Source: Polaromonas vacuolata
Lineage (GTDB): Bacteria; Pseudomonadota; Gammaproteobacteria; Burkholderiales; Burkholderiaceae_C
DNA: 64,000 nucleotides
NCBI RefSeq assembly: GCF_012584515.1
Contig: NZ_CP051461.1
Coordinates: 62,001-126,000 of the forward strand
Reading direction: 5' to 3'
In this document: positions 16,488 through 25,777 of the stretch, piece by piece
Layout of the letters: every line of letters begins with the position of its first letter
How positions within the stretch are numbered: the stretch's first letter is position 1
Notes under the pieces: model-generated
Database searches by the model: none
What the model was told of the DNA's origin: nothing
Seen by the model: only the letters and a program-made list of their open reading frames with translations
Position numbers and translations under genes: made by a program

Positions 16488-17405
16488 GTGACTTTCAAAA
16501 TTCAAGAATTGAGCATTGATCCTAAAAAGCTGCTGGGTCTGTCGGAAGGCTTGGTGCGCAGCCATCACCAAAACAACTACGGCGGTGCGGTCAAGCGCCT
16601 AGCCGCCATCCAAGGTGAGCTGGCCAAACTCGACTGGGCAACAGCACCGGTGTTTCAAGTCAATGGCTTGAAGCGGGAAGAACTTATCGCGACAAACTCG
16701 GTGGTGTTGCACGAACTGCACTTTCGCTGCCTAGGCGGCGAAGGCCAGGCGATGGTGCCGGCTTTGGCACTGGCGTTAGCGGCGAGCTTTGGCAGCGTCG
16801 AGCGTTGGCGCGAAGAATTTGTCGCCATGGGCAAAGCCTTGGGCGGTGGCTCCGGTTGGGTGCTGCTCACTTTCCAGCCTCGTGACGGCACCTTGGTCAA
16901 CCAATGGGCGGCCGACCACACCCAGGCGCTGGCCGGTGGGATTCCTATTCTGGCGCTAGACATGTATGAGCATGCGTATCAGCTAGATTTCGGCGCCAAG
17001 GCCGGTGACTATTTTGACGCATTCATGGCCAATATCGCTTGGGACGCGGTCTACACCGGCTACCAGCACGCGGTGCACGGCGCCAGCCAGGCTTTTGCCG
17101 CTGGGCAGGACGACGCTACCGCTGCAGTGCTTATTGATGTGCGGCGCGCCGGCATGTTCGAGCAGGCCAGCAACATGATCCCCGGTGCGATATGGCGCGA
17201 CCCGGCCAAGGTGGGCGACTGGGCTGCTGACCTGCCTGCGGGCAGAGAAATAATTGTCTACTGCGTGTTCGGTCATGAGGTCAGCCGAGCCACAGCCATG
17301 CGCCTGCGTGGTCATGGCCTCAATGCCCGCTACATGACCGGCGGCATCGATGCGTGGCAAAAAGCTGGCCGTCCGCTAATTGCCAAGCCACTTAGCGTTA
17401 TTTAA
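16488..17405 (+). CDS. Fe-superoxide dismutase fused to a rhodanese domain (ChrC-like)
   Basis: A 305-residue two-domain protein. Residues 1 to about 200 are an Fe/Mn superoxide dismutase with metal-ligand regions SHHQNNYGG, VLHELHFR and DMYEHAYQLDF. About 215-305 are a rhodanese domain with IVYCVFGHEVSR, where Cys259 is the expected sulfur-carrying cysteine, and GGIDAWQKAGRPL at the end. In Cupriavidus chr operons chrC encodes an Fe-SOD and chrE a rhodanese-like protein, so this looks like a chrC-chrE type fusion. It probably scavenges superoxide formed during chromate reduction. Good ribosome site (CAGGAG) before the GTG at 16488. Confidence 0.9.
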   Translation: MTFKIQELSIDPKKLLGLSEGLVRSHHQNNYGGAVKRLAAIQGELAKLDWATAPVFQVNGLKREELIATNSVVLHELHFRCLGGEGQAMVPALALALAASFGSVERWREEFVAMGKALGGGSGWVLLTFQPRDGTLVNQWAADHTQALAGGIPILALDMYEHAYQLDFGAKAGDYFDAFMANIAWDAVYTGYQHAVHGASQAFAAGQDDATAAVLIDVRRAGMFEQASNMIPGAIWRDPAKVGDWAADLPAGREIIVYCVFGHEVSRATAMRLRGHGLNARYMTGGIDAWQKAGRPLIAKPLSVI

Positions 17406-17679
17406 TTTTTAATTCATAGATTTAAGAATGCTGTTTCCTCAGTCCTACTAGAGAAAATTGTGTCGCGCCCTGCCAGTTGCTTCGGCGCTTCATGCACGGC
17501 AGGCGAGGTACGTTTTGGACGCATCTCGGGCGTGAGGCGGTGTTGGACACCTAGACTCTTGCGCTCTGTTGACCATTTTGTTAGTACGCCACTTTATCGA
17601 CCGTCAGCGTATGCGGCGAGGCGAATAAAGGCCTCACCAACAACGGCTCAGTAACGGCTAAATAACAGCTAAATGACGG

Positions 17680-18402
17680 CTAAATCACGGGCACCGCACG
17701 GCCCAAAAACTGAATCGGGCCGGTCGGCCTGCCGGTGGGTGAACCGCTAGTTGGCTCTAGCGTCAGCTCGAACAGTTGGTTGGAACGGATCGCTGGCAAA
17801 GCGCTGATAGGCACGTTGATGCGCTGACCCGGTTTGACCAGACCGAGCGAGACCGGCGCATCCCAGCCTTCGGCTTTGGTCCAGAACTGCAACGCCTTGT
17901 CGGGAGGCACTTCAAAAGTACCCAGTGGGATCAAGCTCACTTGTTGCTTGTCAGACGCTTGAATCACCCAGCCCGGCGCTTTGTCTTGCGGTGCCACCAG
18001 AACCACCATGAATTTGGGAACGCTGGTATCTGGTTGACCCACCAGCAGCGCCGTCATCACAACCGTAGCGGCCATGCCACTGGCGGCCAGTGAGCGCCAC
18101 AACGCGGTGTTGCGCCAAATGCGTTCCCACCAAAGCAGTGCAGGTGCGGGTTGATTCAGACCCAGCGTGTGCTCAAGCCGTGTCCACAGGCGTGGCGGCG
18201 GTGTAATCGGCTCTGCAAGATCTGCAAAGGGCAACAGGCGCTCGTTCCAACGCGTGGCAGCTTGCGCCCAGCGGGCGTCAGTGTCGATGCGCGCCTGCAC
18301 TTCGAGATGTTGCTCCGCTGACAAGGTGCCCAGCACAAATTCGCCGGTTAGCGCGGCTATGTCGTCATCGTTGAAGGGGGCGATGAAGCTCATTGCAGGC
18401 AC
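17680..18402 (-). CDS. Anti-sigma factor, RskA-like
   Basis: A 240-residue single-pass membrane anti-sigma factor. The N-terminus (IAALTGEFVLGTLSAEQHLE) is the anti-sigma-K type cytoplasmic domain, a transmembrane helix lies around residues 97-115 (LAASGMAATVVMTALLVG), and the rest is the periplasmic RskA domain (WVIQASDKQQVSLIPLGTF). It overlaps the ECF sigma gene by 13 bases and should hold that sigma factor inactive at the membrane. Confidence 0.9.
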   Translation of the reverse strand: MPAMSFIAPFNDDDIAALTGEFVLGTLSAEQHLEVQARIDTDARWAQAATRWNERLLPFADLAEPITPPPRLWTRLEHTLGLNQPAPALLWWERIWRNTALWRSLAASGMAATVVMTALLVGQPDTSVPKFMVVLVAPQDKAPGWVIQASDKQQVSLIPLGTFEVPPDKALQFWTKAEGWDAPVSLGLVKPGQRINVPISALPAIRSNQLFELTLEPTSGSPTGRPTGPIQFLGRAVPVI

Positions 18403-18956
18403 TCACGCAAAGACAAAAGGCTTCGTTTAATCCATGCTTTCACGGTTCCCAGCGGCGCACCAATGTGCTGCGCAATCTGGCTGTGCGAATACCCGTCCAC
18501 ATAAGCATGCAGCAGGCAATTGCGGCGGATCGGCTCAAGCATTTCAAAACAGGTGTGCATACGGTCAGCGGTGTACTCCCAGGCAAAGGCGTCTTTGCTA
18601 TCACGCCAAGCCTGCAGCGACTCTTCTAGGTTTAAGGTTTCCAGGGTTTCAGGGTCTACCGCATGCTGGCGGCTGTTATCGCGTAGGCTGTTAAGGGCTA
18701 GGTTGCGGGCAATGGCGTAAATCCATCCCCGTGCCTGACCGCGCAGTGGATCGAAACTTGCTGCACGGCTCCAGATGTTGACAAAGGCGTCGTGCACGAT
18801 GTCTTCGGCTTGCGGACGGTTGCGCACGATGCGTTGTACGACACCCAGCAGTCTGCTGCTTTCTTGCGTGTACAAACGCTGCAATGCTTCGCCCTGCCCC
18901 TTTGCACAGGCGGCTAAGGCACTCTCATAGTCAAAATCGGTCAGGTCTGGATTCAC
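18390..18956 (-). CDS. ECF sigma factor (sigma-70 family, SigK-like)
   Basis: A 188-residue extracytoplasmic-function sigma factor. Region 2 is seen in AEDIVHDAFVNIWSRAASFD with RGWIYAIARNLALNSLRD, which binds the -10 element. Region 4 is the helix-turn-helix HSQIAQHIGAPLGTVKAWIK near the C-terminus. It is co-transcribed with the anti-sigma factor downstream and lies 38 bases after the DUF3455 gene, which is likely part of its regulon. This three-gene grouping recurs in Burkholderiales. Confidence 0.93.
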   Translation of the reverse strand: MNPDLTDFDYESALAACAKGQGEALQRLYTQESSRLLGVVQRIVRNRPQAEDIVHDAFVNIWSRAASFDPLRGQARGWIYAIARNLALNSLRDNSRQHAVDPETLETLNLEESLQAWRDSKDAFAWEYTADRMHTCFEMLEPIRRNCLLHAYVDGYSHSQIAQHIGAPLGTVKAWIKRSLLSLRECLQ

Positions 18957-18994
18957 GCCGGAAAGGATAACATCGGGTCGCAGCCCGAAGCGCT

Positions 18995-19531
18995 TTAGTT
19001 AGCTTTCCAAAAGTTGTAATCAGCCTGATATTGCACCACTTGTTTTTGGCTGACCTGCGCTTGTGCGCAAGGCATGGCCGGGGCGATGCCACCCATGGTG
19101 TTGACACGCTGGATATAGGTAATGCCTTGCATTGCACCCATGCCCATGGCCGGGTTGGCCTTGACCAATTGCAAGGGAATGTTGCCCGCGCCGCCCGGAG
19201 ACACCGCCACTTGTGTGCCGGTTATCTTGGAGCCATCTACCGCTTCCCAGGTCGCGGGTGGTCCGTAGTATTTGCCCACTGTCTTGCCTGCGCTGTCCAA
19301 AAGCTTGGCGTCTGGCCCGGCAAATACCCATTCAAATTGGTCGGTGTTGTCTTTTTTTACGCGGCACTCGTACGTGATGCTTCCAGCACCTACGGTTTGC
19401 ATCGCCACGCGGTGACCGGCTGGCACTTGCACCGCGGTAGCCACGCTGGATTGGTCGAAATTCTGGGCAGTGGCGACGCCGCCAGAGAGGGCTAGAACAG
19501 CAGTTGCAATCAGAGTTTGATAGGTTTTCAT
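18995..19531 (-). CDS. DUF3455 periplasmic protein
   Basis: A 178-residue exported protein with a clear Sec signal (MKTYQTLIATAVLALSGGVATA, cleavage after ATA). The mature part fits DUF3455: VPAGHRVAMQTVGAGSITYEC, WVFAGPDAKLLDSAGKTVG, YGPPATWEAVDGSKI. Function is unknown; the family is often encoded next to ECF sigma/anti-sigma pairs, as here. Confidence 0.88.
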   Translation of the reverse strand: MKTYQTLIATAVLALSGGVATAQNFDQSSVATAVQVPAGHRVAMQTVGAGSITYECRVKKDNTDQFEWVFAGPDAKLLDSAGKTVGKYYGPPATWEAVDGSKITGTQVAVSPGGAGNIPLQLVKANPAMGMGAMQGITYIQRVNTMGGIAPAMPCAQAQVSQKQVVQYQADYNFWKAN

Positions 19532-19555
19532 GGTGCCAAATCGTAAAAAGTTAGA

Positions 19556-19590
19556 ACAAATATGAGTAGACTTTTTCTACCCATATTTGT
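19556..19590. promoter_or_regulatory. Long near-perfect inverted repeat upstream of the DUF3455/ECF cluster
   Basis: ACAAATATG (19556-19564) pairs with CATATTTGT (19582-19590), and GTAGA (19566-19570) with TCTAC (19576-19580), with one A/C mismatch and a five-base loop. It sits 25-59 bases upstream of the DUF3455 start, in promoter territory, so it may be an operator. No T-run follows in either direction, which argues against a terminator. Confidence 0.55.
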
Positions 19591-19740
19591 ACTACCCGCC
19601 AGTAGAACAATCGGATGCAGCCGGATGCAAAAATAATTCCCCAAGGGCATGGCTGTACGGGCAGCCGATGCGCTGGAAATTAGATACGACTGGTACTACT
19701 GACTCTGGTGCGATTGCTGGCCCCTCAGCGCCACTAAGTT

Positions 19741-20712
19741 TTAGCAGCCTGCTGCACAAGCACCGCTAGCTGCAAACTCCATGGTGCGGCCACTCAGTGG
19801 CAGGTATACCGGCACGTTGCTGGCTTTGGTGAACATCTCAGTCTTGGTGCCAGCCCGCAATTTGCCGCCTTCGGTGGCGAGCTCGTTGGCGTGCGAAGCG
19901 ATCACCGCTTGTGGCTTGACCAATTCGTTGATCACGTAGGCCGCTTCGACTGGGCCGGTGGTGAACGTGCCGCCTATGTTGAGCACCACAAGCCCGGCTT
20001 TGTACATGCGGCGCACGACAATTTCTTGCTCAGCGGTGACGCCGGTATCACCCGACAGATAGACCACCAAGCCGTTGCTAAAGGTCACTACAAAGCCGCC
20101 CGGCGGGCCCATGTAAGCGGTCAGGCCATTGGCTTCGAGCGCGTCAGCATGGTCTTTGTGCAAAAAGGCCGGATCGAGCCCGTTGGAATGCACCGCCGGT
20201 ACGCTGGCAATCGTCACGCCGCCAATTTTGCTGGTGGCGCCAAAACGCACCAACTGCACTTGCGCAGGGTCGCCGCCGGCTTCTTTCATCTTCAGCGAGA
20301 AATACTTACCCATCTCGCCACCGACTATCAACTTGGACTTTTTACCCACCGCAATGTTGACCGTGTTGGAGCCGGGTGCGATCACTTTGGAGAAGTCGGG
20401 ACTGCCGCAGGTGCCAGCGTTGGCTGAGGGCTGAATCCGGTCGCCAAGGTGGTCGCCGTGCACGTGGCTGAGCAACACCGCGTCGATTTTGCCCAAGCGG
20501 CTGTCGTCTGGGCCACGTACGGTGCGGCCTGCGTCGTACAGAATGCGGGTGCCGTCCGGGTCTTCAAACACCATGGCGCGGTCTAGCGGGCAGAACTCAC
20601 CCGTGTGGCTGCCCAAGGGAGTCACTTTGACGTTGGGCGAGGCGGTGGTCTGGGCATTGGCAAGGCCAAAGCCCGCCGCAAAAATCAGGGGAAGTAGGGC
20701 AGAAAGGCGCAT
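19741..20712 (-). CDS. Exported MBL-fold metallo-hydrolase (UlaG-like)
   Basis: A 323-residue protein with a signal peptide (MRLSALLPLIFAAGFGLANA, cleavage near AQT). The metal-binding motif HVHGDHLGD is intact, followed by VPAVHSNGLDP, LSGDTGVTAEQEI and a late histidine in VIASHANELA, giving the dinuclear site of the metallo-beta-lactamase superfamily. It resembles UlaG-type hydrolases; the substrate cannot be inferred. Single gene, divergent from fhs. Confidence 0.85.
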   Translation of the reverse strand: MRLSALLPLIFAAGFGLANAQTTASPNVKVTPLGSHTGEFCPLDRAMVFEDPDGTRILYDAGRTVRGPDDSRLGKIDAVLLSHVHGDHLGDRIQPSANAGTCGSPDFSKVIAPGSNTVNIAVGKKSKLIVGGEMGKYFSLKMKEAGGDPAQVQLVRFGATSKIGGVTIASVPAVHSNGLDPAFLHKDHADALEANGLTAYMGPPGGFVVTFSNGLVVYLSGDTGVTAEQEIVVRRMYKAGLVVLNIGGTFTTGPVEAAYVINELVKPQAVIASHANELATEGGKLRAGTKTEMFTKASNVPVYLPLSGRTMEFAASGACAAGC

Positions 20713-20979
20713 GGTGTTGGGTCTCGGTTATGTGGTTGTGGGAAGAGATCGATGCAAACTGAGCGTTTGCATCACGATAAAAAAATCATTCTAAGTACAT
20801 AAGTAAATTTTTTTTGGGAGAGGTATTAGGTTGACGGCCTCCTCAATCTACGTACCCGTCGACAAGTTTATGGCTATTTAAAATCGCCTGTTAATGCCGC
20901 TTTAGCTAGCCTTGACAAGGTAACTTTTGAACACTTTGTTCACGACTAAATCGATAGCAGCCAGAAAAGTGCTATACGG

Positions 20980-20998
20980 TCTTGAGCAAAACTCAAGA
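20980..20998 (+). promoter_or_regulatory. Leader hairpin just upstream of fhs
   Basis: TCTTGAG (20980-20986) and CTCAAGA (20992-20998) form a perfect 7-bp hairpin with a CAAAA loop, 13 bases before the ATG. It covers the alternative TTG start at 20982 and may influence access to the ribosome site. No T-run follows. Confidence 0.4.
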
Positions 20999-21011
20999 CG
21001 AAAGTGACGAC

Positions 21012-22688
21012 ATGGCTTCCGATATCGAAATCGCCCAGCAGGCGGTACTGCAACGCGTGACCAAAATCGCCCAAGAAAAACTCGGCATTAGCGACGAACA
21101 CTTAGAGCCCTACGGCCACTACAAGGCAAAAATTTCGCTCGATTACATCGATAGCCTGCAAGACCGTCCGGATGGAAAACTCATTCTTGTCACCGCCATT
21201 AGCCCGACACCTGCCGGCGAAGGCAAGACCACGACTACGGTTGGTTTGGCAGACGCGCTAAACCGTATCGGCAAGAAAGCCATCATCTGCTTGCGTGAGC
21301 CTTCTCTTGGTCCGGTCTTTGGCATGAAGGGTGGCGCTGCGGGTGGCGGCTACGCGCAAGTCGTGCCCATGGAGGACATCAATCTGCACTTCACCGGCGA
21401 CTTTTCTGCCATTGCGCTGGCTAACAACTTGCTCGCTGCGATGTTGGACAGCCACGTCCACCACGGCAACTCACTCAACATCGACGTACGCCGCATCACC
21501 TGGAAGCGAGCGATGGACATGAATGACCGTGCGCTGCGCGACATCACTTGCTCGTTGGGCGGTCCTGCCAATGGTTACCCGCGGCAAGACGGTTTTGACA
21601 TTGTGGTGGCGTCTGAAGTCATGGCAATTTTTTGCCTTGCGACCTCGATGAAAGATCTCCGGCAGCGGCTTGGCAACATCGTTGTCGCTCAGACCAAAGA
21701 CCAAAAACCCGTCACCGCGCGTGACCTAAAAGCCCACGGCGCTATGACAGTGCTGCTCAAAGACGCCTTCAAACCCAATCTGGTACAGACGCTGGAGAAC
21801 AATCCAGCCATCATCCACGGCGGACCATTTGCCAATATCGCCCACGGCTGCAACTCGGTGATGGCGACCAAGCTGGGTCTAAAACTGGCTGATTACGTCG
21901 TCACTGAAGCGGGGTTCGGCGCCGATTTAGGGGCAGAAAAATTCATTGATATCAAGTGCCGCAAATCCGGCTTGCGGCCTGATGTGGCGGTCATAGTCGC
22001 GACCATACGGGCGCTAAAGTTTCATGGTGGCGTGGACGTCAAAGAGTTAGACAAAGAAAACTTGCCCGCTCTGGTTAAGGGCATCGCCAACCTAGAGCGG
22101 CACGTCAACAATGTGCGCAACCACTACGGCCTGCCTTGCGTGGTGGCGATTAACCATTTCACCTTTGACACGCCAGCAGAAATTGAATTACTGCAGAAAA
22201 AAATGGCGCACCACGAAGCGCCGGTTATCGTCTGTCGGCATTGGGCAGAAGGCGGCAAGGGCGCCGAGGATTTGGCGCGCACAGTTGCCGACTTGATAGA
22301 AAAAGTTCCGGCTAACTTTCAGTTTGTGTATGAGGAATCAGACTCGCTGTGGGACAAGGTCACAGCGATTGCGACCAAGATTTACGGCGCTAGCGCAGTC
22401 ACGGCTGACCGCAAGATTAAAGAGCAGATCAAGAAACTGCAAGACGATGGTTATGCGAACTACCCGGTCTGCGTAGCCAAGACCCAGTATTCGTTTTCCA
22501 CAGATCCGGAGTTGCGTGGTGCACCGACAAATCACGAACTTAATATTCGTGAAGTACGGCTCGCGGCCGGCGCTGAGTTCATCGTCATGGTGTGCGGCGA
22601 TGTGATGACTATGCCTGGCTTACCGGCAGTTCCGTCGGCGGAAAAAATCGACATAGACGAAAACGGTCGTGTGGTGGGCTTGTTTTAA
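21012..22688 (+). CDS. fhs: Formate--tetrahydrofolate ligase
   Basis: A 558-residue enzyme making 10-formyl-tetrahydrofolate from formate, ATP and THF. ATP-loop [38 protein letters not shown] and the later [13 protein letters not shown] and [15 protein letters not shown] match the FTHFS family. I choose the ATG at 21012 because homologues begin close to it; an in-frame TTG at 20982 would add ten residues lying on the leader hairpin. Supplies one-carbon units, upstream of the MetH reaction. Confidence 0.97.
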   Translation: MASDIEIAQQAVLQRVTKIAQEKLGISDEHLEPYGHYKAKISLDYIDSLQDRPDGKLILVTAISPTPAGEGKTTTTVGLADALNRIGKKAIICLREPSLGPVFGMKGGAAGGGYAQVVPMEDINLHFTGDFSAIALANNLLAAMLDSHVHHGNSLNIDVRRITWKRAMDMNDRALRDITCSLGGPANGYPRQDGFDIVVASEVMAIFCLATSMKDLRQRLGNIVVAQTKDQKPVTARDLKAHGAMTVLLKDAFKPNLVQTLENNPAIIHGGPFANIAHGCNSVMATKLGLKLADYVVTEAGFGADLGAEKFIDIKCRKSGLRPDVAVIVATIRALKFHGGVDVKELDKENLPALVKGIANLERHVNNVRNHYGLPCVVAINHFTFDTPAEIELLQKKMAHHEAPVIVCRHWAEGGKGAEDLARTVADLIEKVPANFQFVYEESDSLWDKVTAIATKIYGASAVTADRKIKEQIKKLQDDGYANYPVCVAKTQYSFSTDPELRGAPTNHELNIREVRLAAGAEFIVMVCGDVMTMPGLPAVPSAEKIDIDENGRVVGLF

Positions 22689-22768
22689 GCTGGGAGATTC
22701 TCAGTTGTTTGTAGGGCTGTTGGCTTAGCTTTTCATTTAGCGGTTTGAAGGGCGCCGTACATGGCAAT

Positions 22769-24313
22769 TTATAGGGCCGCTTTAGGTGTGTGCATAGCCC
22801 GGCGGTATTGCACGGCTTCGGCTAGGTGGGCGATTTCTATGCTTTCGGTGCTGGCTAGATCAGCTATCGTGCGGGCTACTTTTAGGCAGCGGTGCATGCT
22901 GCGGCCAGACCAGCCGAGCCGGGTCGCTGCGCTGTTGAGGTACTTGGCGCTGTCTGGAGACAGGCGGCACTGCACATCAATCTCAACGCCGTTTAATGCA
23001 CAGTTGCTCATGCCTTGTCTGGCTATCGAGCGTTCACGCGAGATAGCTACGCGTTGGCGTATGGCCTGACTGCTTTCGCCTTGCGAATGGTTGAGCAGCG
23101 CTTCTGGGCTAATCGAGCCAACCTCCACGTGTAGGTCAATTCTGTCTAATAAGGGGCCGCTGATTCGGCCTTGGTAGCGTGCAATAAGCTCGGGCGAGCA
23201 GCGGCACGCTCTTTGTATCGAGCCTAAATAACCGCAGGGGCAGGGATTCATCGCGGCGATGAGCTGGAAACGGGCGGGAAATTCAGCTCGCCGCGCCGCG
23301 CGTGAAATCGTTATCGTGCCAGTCTCAAGTGGTTCGCGCAGGGCTTCTAGTGCGGCGCGGGGAAACTCGGGTAATTCGTCTAAAAACAGCACGCCGTGAT
23401 GGGCGAGCGAGATCTCGCCCGGCCTAGGCGGTGAGCCGCCGCCGACCAACGCTACCGCGCTGGCGCTGTGGTGCGGTGAGCAAGTTGGCCTGACTGCCCA
23501 CTGCTGGAGTTTGAAGCGCCCGTCTAGTGAGGCGATGGCGGCGCTTTGCAAGGCCTCTTCAATCGTCATTTCTGGCAGAAGTCCGGCAAAGCGCTGGGCC
23601 AGCATGGATTTGCCCGAACCCGGCGCGCCCACCATCAGCAGGCTATGGCCACCGGCGGCGGCGATTTCTAGCGCCCGTCTGGCGGCGACTTGGCCTTTGA
23701 CATCGCACATATCGGCGACCAAGGTTTGCGCGGCACGTGCTGTGGGCGGTACTTGGCGCCAGCCTTTGAGTGGTTCGGGCTCTTGCGTTCCGGGTAGAAA
23801 CTGGCGCACGACATCTAATAGGTGTGTGGCTTCAAAGATTTTTGCATCGGGTACTAGCGCGGCTTCTTGGGCGCTGCCCGGCGGCAGTACTAAGCGCGGT
23901 GCGGTTTCGTTTTGACCAGGGCGCAAGGCCAGACTCATGGCCAGTGCGCCGCGTATGGGGCGCAATTGGCCGCTCAGTGATAACTCACCGGCAAACTCAT
24001 AGTCTTTGAGTTTGGCGTCATCAATTTGACCGCTGGCGGCCAAAATGCCCAGCGCTATGGGTAAGTCAAATCGGCCCGAGTCTTTGGGTAGATCGGCGGG
24101 TGCTAGGTTGACGGTGATGCGCTGGTTGGCCGGAAACTCCAAACCCGTGTTTTGTATCGCTGAGCGGACGCGTTCACGCGCTTCTTTGACCTCGGTATCG
24201 GCTAATCCCACCAGTGTGAAGCTGGGCAGGCCGTTGGCTAAATGCACCTCGACGCTGACAGAGCGTGCTTCAAGTCCCAGTAAAGCGCGGCTGCGCACTA
24301 AAGATAAGCTCAT
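22769..24313 (-). CDS. comM: ComM/YifB family Mg-chelatase-like AAA+ ATPase
   Basis: A 514-residue protein with the N-terminal ChlI domain (LVGLADTEVKEARERVRSAI), Walker A GAPGSGKSMLAQRF near residue 230, Walker B LFLDELPEF, and C-terminal Mg_chelatase_C region. ComM is a hexameric helicase that promotes branch migration when transformed DNA is integrated into the chromosome; YifB in E. coli has lost that use. Complete, usual length. Convergent with fhs. Confidence 0.95.
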   Translation of the reverse strand: MSLSLVRSRALLGLEARSVSVEVHLANGLPSFTLVGLADTEVKEARERVRSAIQNTGLEFPANQRITVNLAPADLPKDSGRFDLPIALGILAASGQIDDAKLKDYEFAGELSLSGQLRPIRGALAMSLALRPGQNETAPRLVLPPGSAQEAALVPDAKIFEATHLLDVVRQFLPGTQEPEPLKGWRQVPPTARAAQTLVADMCDVKGQVAARRALEIAAAGGHSLLMVGAPGSGKSMLAQRFAGLLPEMTIEEALQSAAIASLDGRFKLQQWAVRPTCSPHHSASAVALVGGGSPPRPGEISLAHHGVLFLDELPEFPRAALEALREPLETGTITISRAARRAEFPARFQLIAAMNPCPCGYLGSIQRACRCSPELIARYQGRISGPLLDRIDLHVEVGSISPEALLNHSQGESSQAIRQRVAISRERSIARQGMSNCALNGVEIDVQCRLSPDSAKYLNSAATRLGWSGRSMHRCLKVARTIADLASTESIEIAHLAEAVQYRRAMHTPKAAL

Positions 24314-24456
24314 TCGGGTCTCCTGTGTGGGAATGCGTCAAACAAGTGCGTCTGCAGCGCTCTGTTTTGGTGCGGTTTGCAGTACGTGGCAACCATTAGC
24401 TAACGTTTAAAGCGATTCAAAGGCCTACTGACATCCATTCGGCTCCCAGGGTTTTT

Positions 24457-24472
24457 TGGCACGTTACGTGCT
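24457..24472 (+). promoter_or_regulatory. Sigma-54 promoter of torF-glnK-amtB
   Basis: TGGCACGTTACGTGCT matches the -24/-12 consensus TGGCACRNNNNTTGCW with one mismatch; GG (24458-24459) and GC (24470-24471) are separated by exactly ten bases. It lies 46 bases before the torF start. The operon encodes PII and the ammonium transporter, so NtrC activation under nitrogen limitation is expected. Confidence 0.82.
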
Positions 24473-24517
24473 TACAAGGTTTTACTAAGTAATTTAACAA
24501 CCTCCCCGGAGATTCCC

Positions 24518-25315
24518 ATGAAACTGCTTCCTGTCCAATTCGTGTTGTCTGCTGCTCTGCTGGTTTCAGCTTCTGCTTTTGCCCAAACGGCTGCGCCAGC
24601 TGCTGAAGCCGCCGCTGAGCCACTGTCTTTCAACATCTCCTTGACCAGCAACTACAAGTTCCGTGGCCAGGATCAGGACCAGGGCAAGTCTCGCGCTATC
24701 AAGCCGGCTTTGCAAGGCGGCTTTGACTATGCGTTTGACAACGGTTTTTACGTTGGCAATTGGAATTCGACGATTAACTGGACTAAATACGCGCTGAGCA
24801 CCAAAGCCAACGCGTCGGTAGAAGTCGACTTGTACGGCGGTTACAAATTTAAAGCCGGCGCGCTGGACTTGGATGTGGGTGCACTGACTTATATCTACCC
24901 TAGCGCCAGCCTGGCCAACACTACCGAGGTCTATTTCGGTGCTGGCTACGGCCCAGTTAGCGCTAAATACTCCTATACCGTGTCCGAAGGCTACTTCGGT
25001 CTGGGTAAGGATTCTTTAGTCGGCCAAGGCAAAGGTACGGGCTACCTTTCCTTAGCTCTGGCCCAAGAAGTCGCGCCCAAAGTGACTTTCAAGGCATCTT
25101 TAGGTCTGACTAATTTCAAGAGCGCAGCTAACGCTGCGGGTGTTCCCGATTACATGGATTACAGCGTAGGCGCAAGCTACGATCTGGGTAGCGGCATGGC
25201 TTTGTCGGGTGCATATGTTGGTGCCAACAAGAAAAGCAATTACTTGTTTGCCGTTGATCCAAACAAGTCTGTCAACAAAGGCACTGTGGTGGTGATGTTG
25301 ACGAAAACCCTGTAA
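24518..25315 (+). CDS. TorF family putative porin
   Basis: A 265-residue outer-membrane protein with a Sec signal (LLPVQFVLSAALLVSASAFA). The mature protein has the TorF-family opening SFNISLTSNYKFRGQDQDQG and alternating beta strands ending in a terminal strand (VVVMLTKTL). Members are predicted beta-barrel porins repeatedly found in front of glnK-amtB. It may help ammonium or other nitrogen solutes cross the outer membrane, inferred from context. Good CCCCGGAGA ribosome site. Confidence 0.88.
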   Translation: MKLLPVQFVLSAALLVSASAFAQTAAPAAEAAAEPLSFNISLTSNYKFRGQDQDQGKSRAIKPALQGGFDYAFDNGFYVGNWNSTINWTKYALSTKANASVEVDLYGGYKFKAGALDLDVGALTYIYPSASLANTTEVYFGAGYGPVSAKYSYTVSEGYFGLGKDSLVGQGKGTGYLSLALAQEVAPKVTFKASLGLTNFKSAANAAGVPDYMDYSVGASYDLGSGMALSGAYVGANKKSNYLFAVDPNKSVNKGTVVVMLTKTL

Positions 25316-25369
25316 GCCAATTTGGGCGGTGCATGGCAAAGGGGCCGGTTCCGCTTTTTCATCATCTAA

Positions 25370-25726
<357 letters not shown>

Positions 25727-25777
25727 GCGCCCGTCTGAATAGACCCCACACCTGCCCATATCAAAGAGAACATTGAC

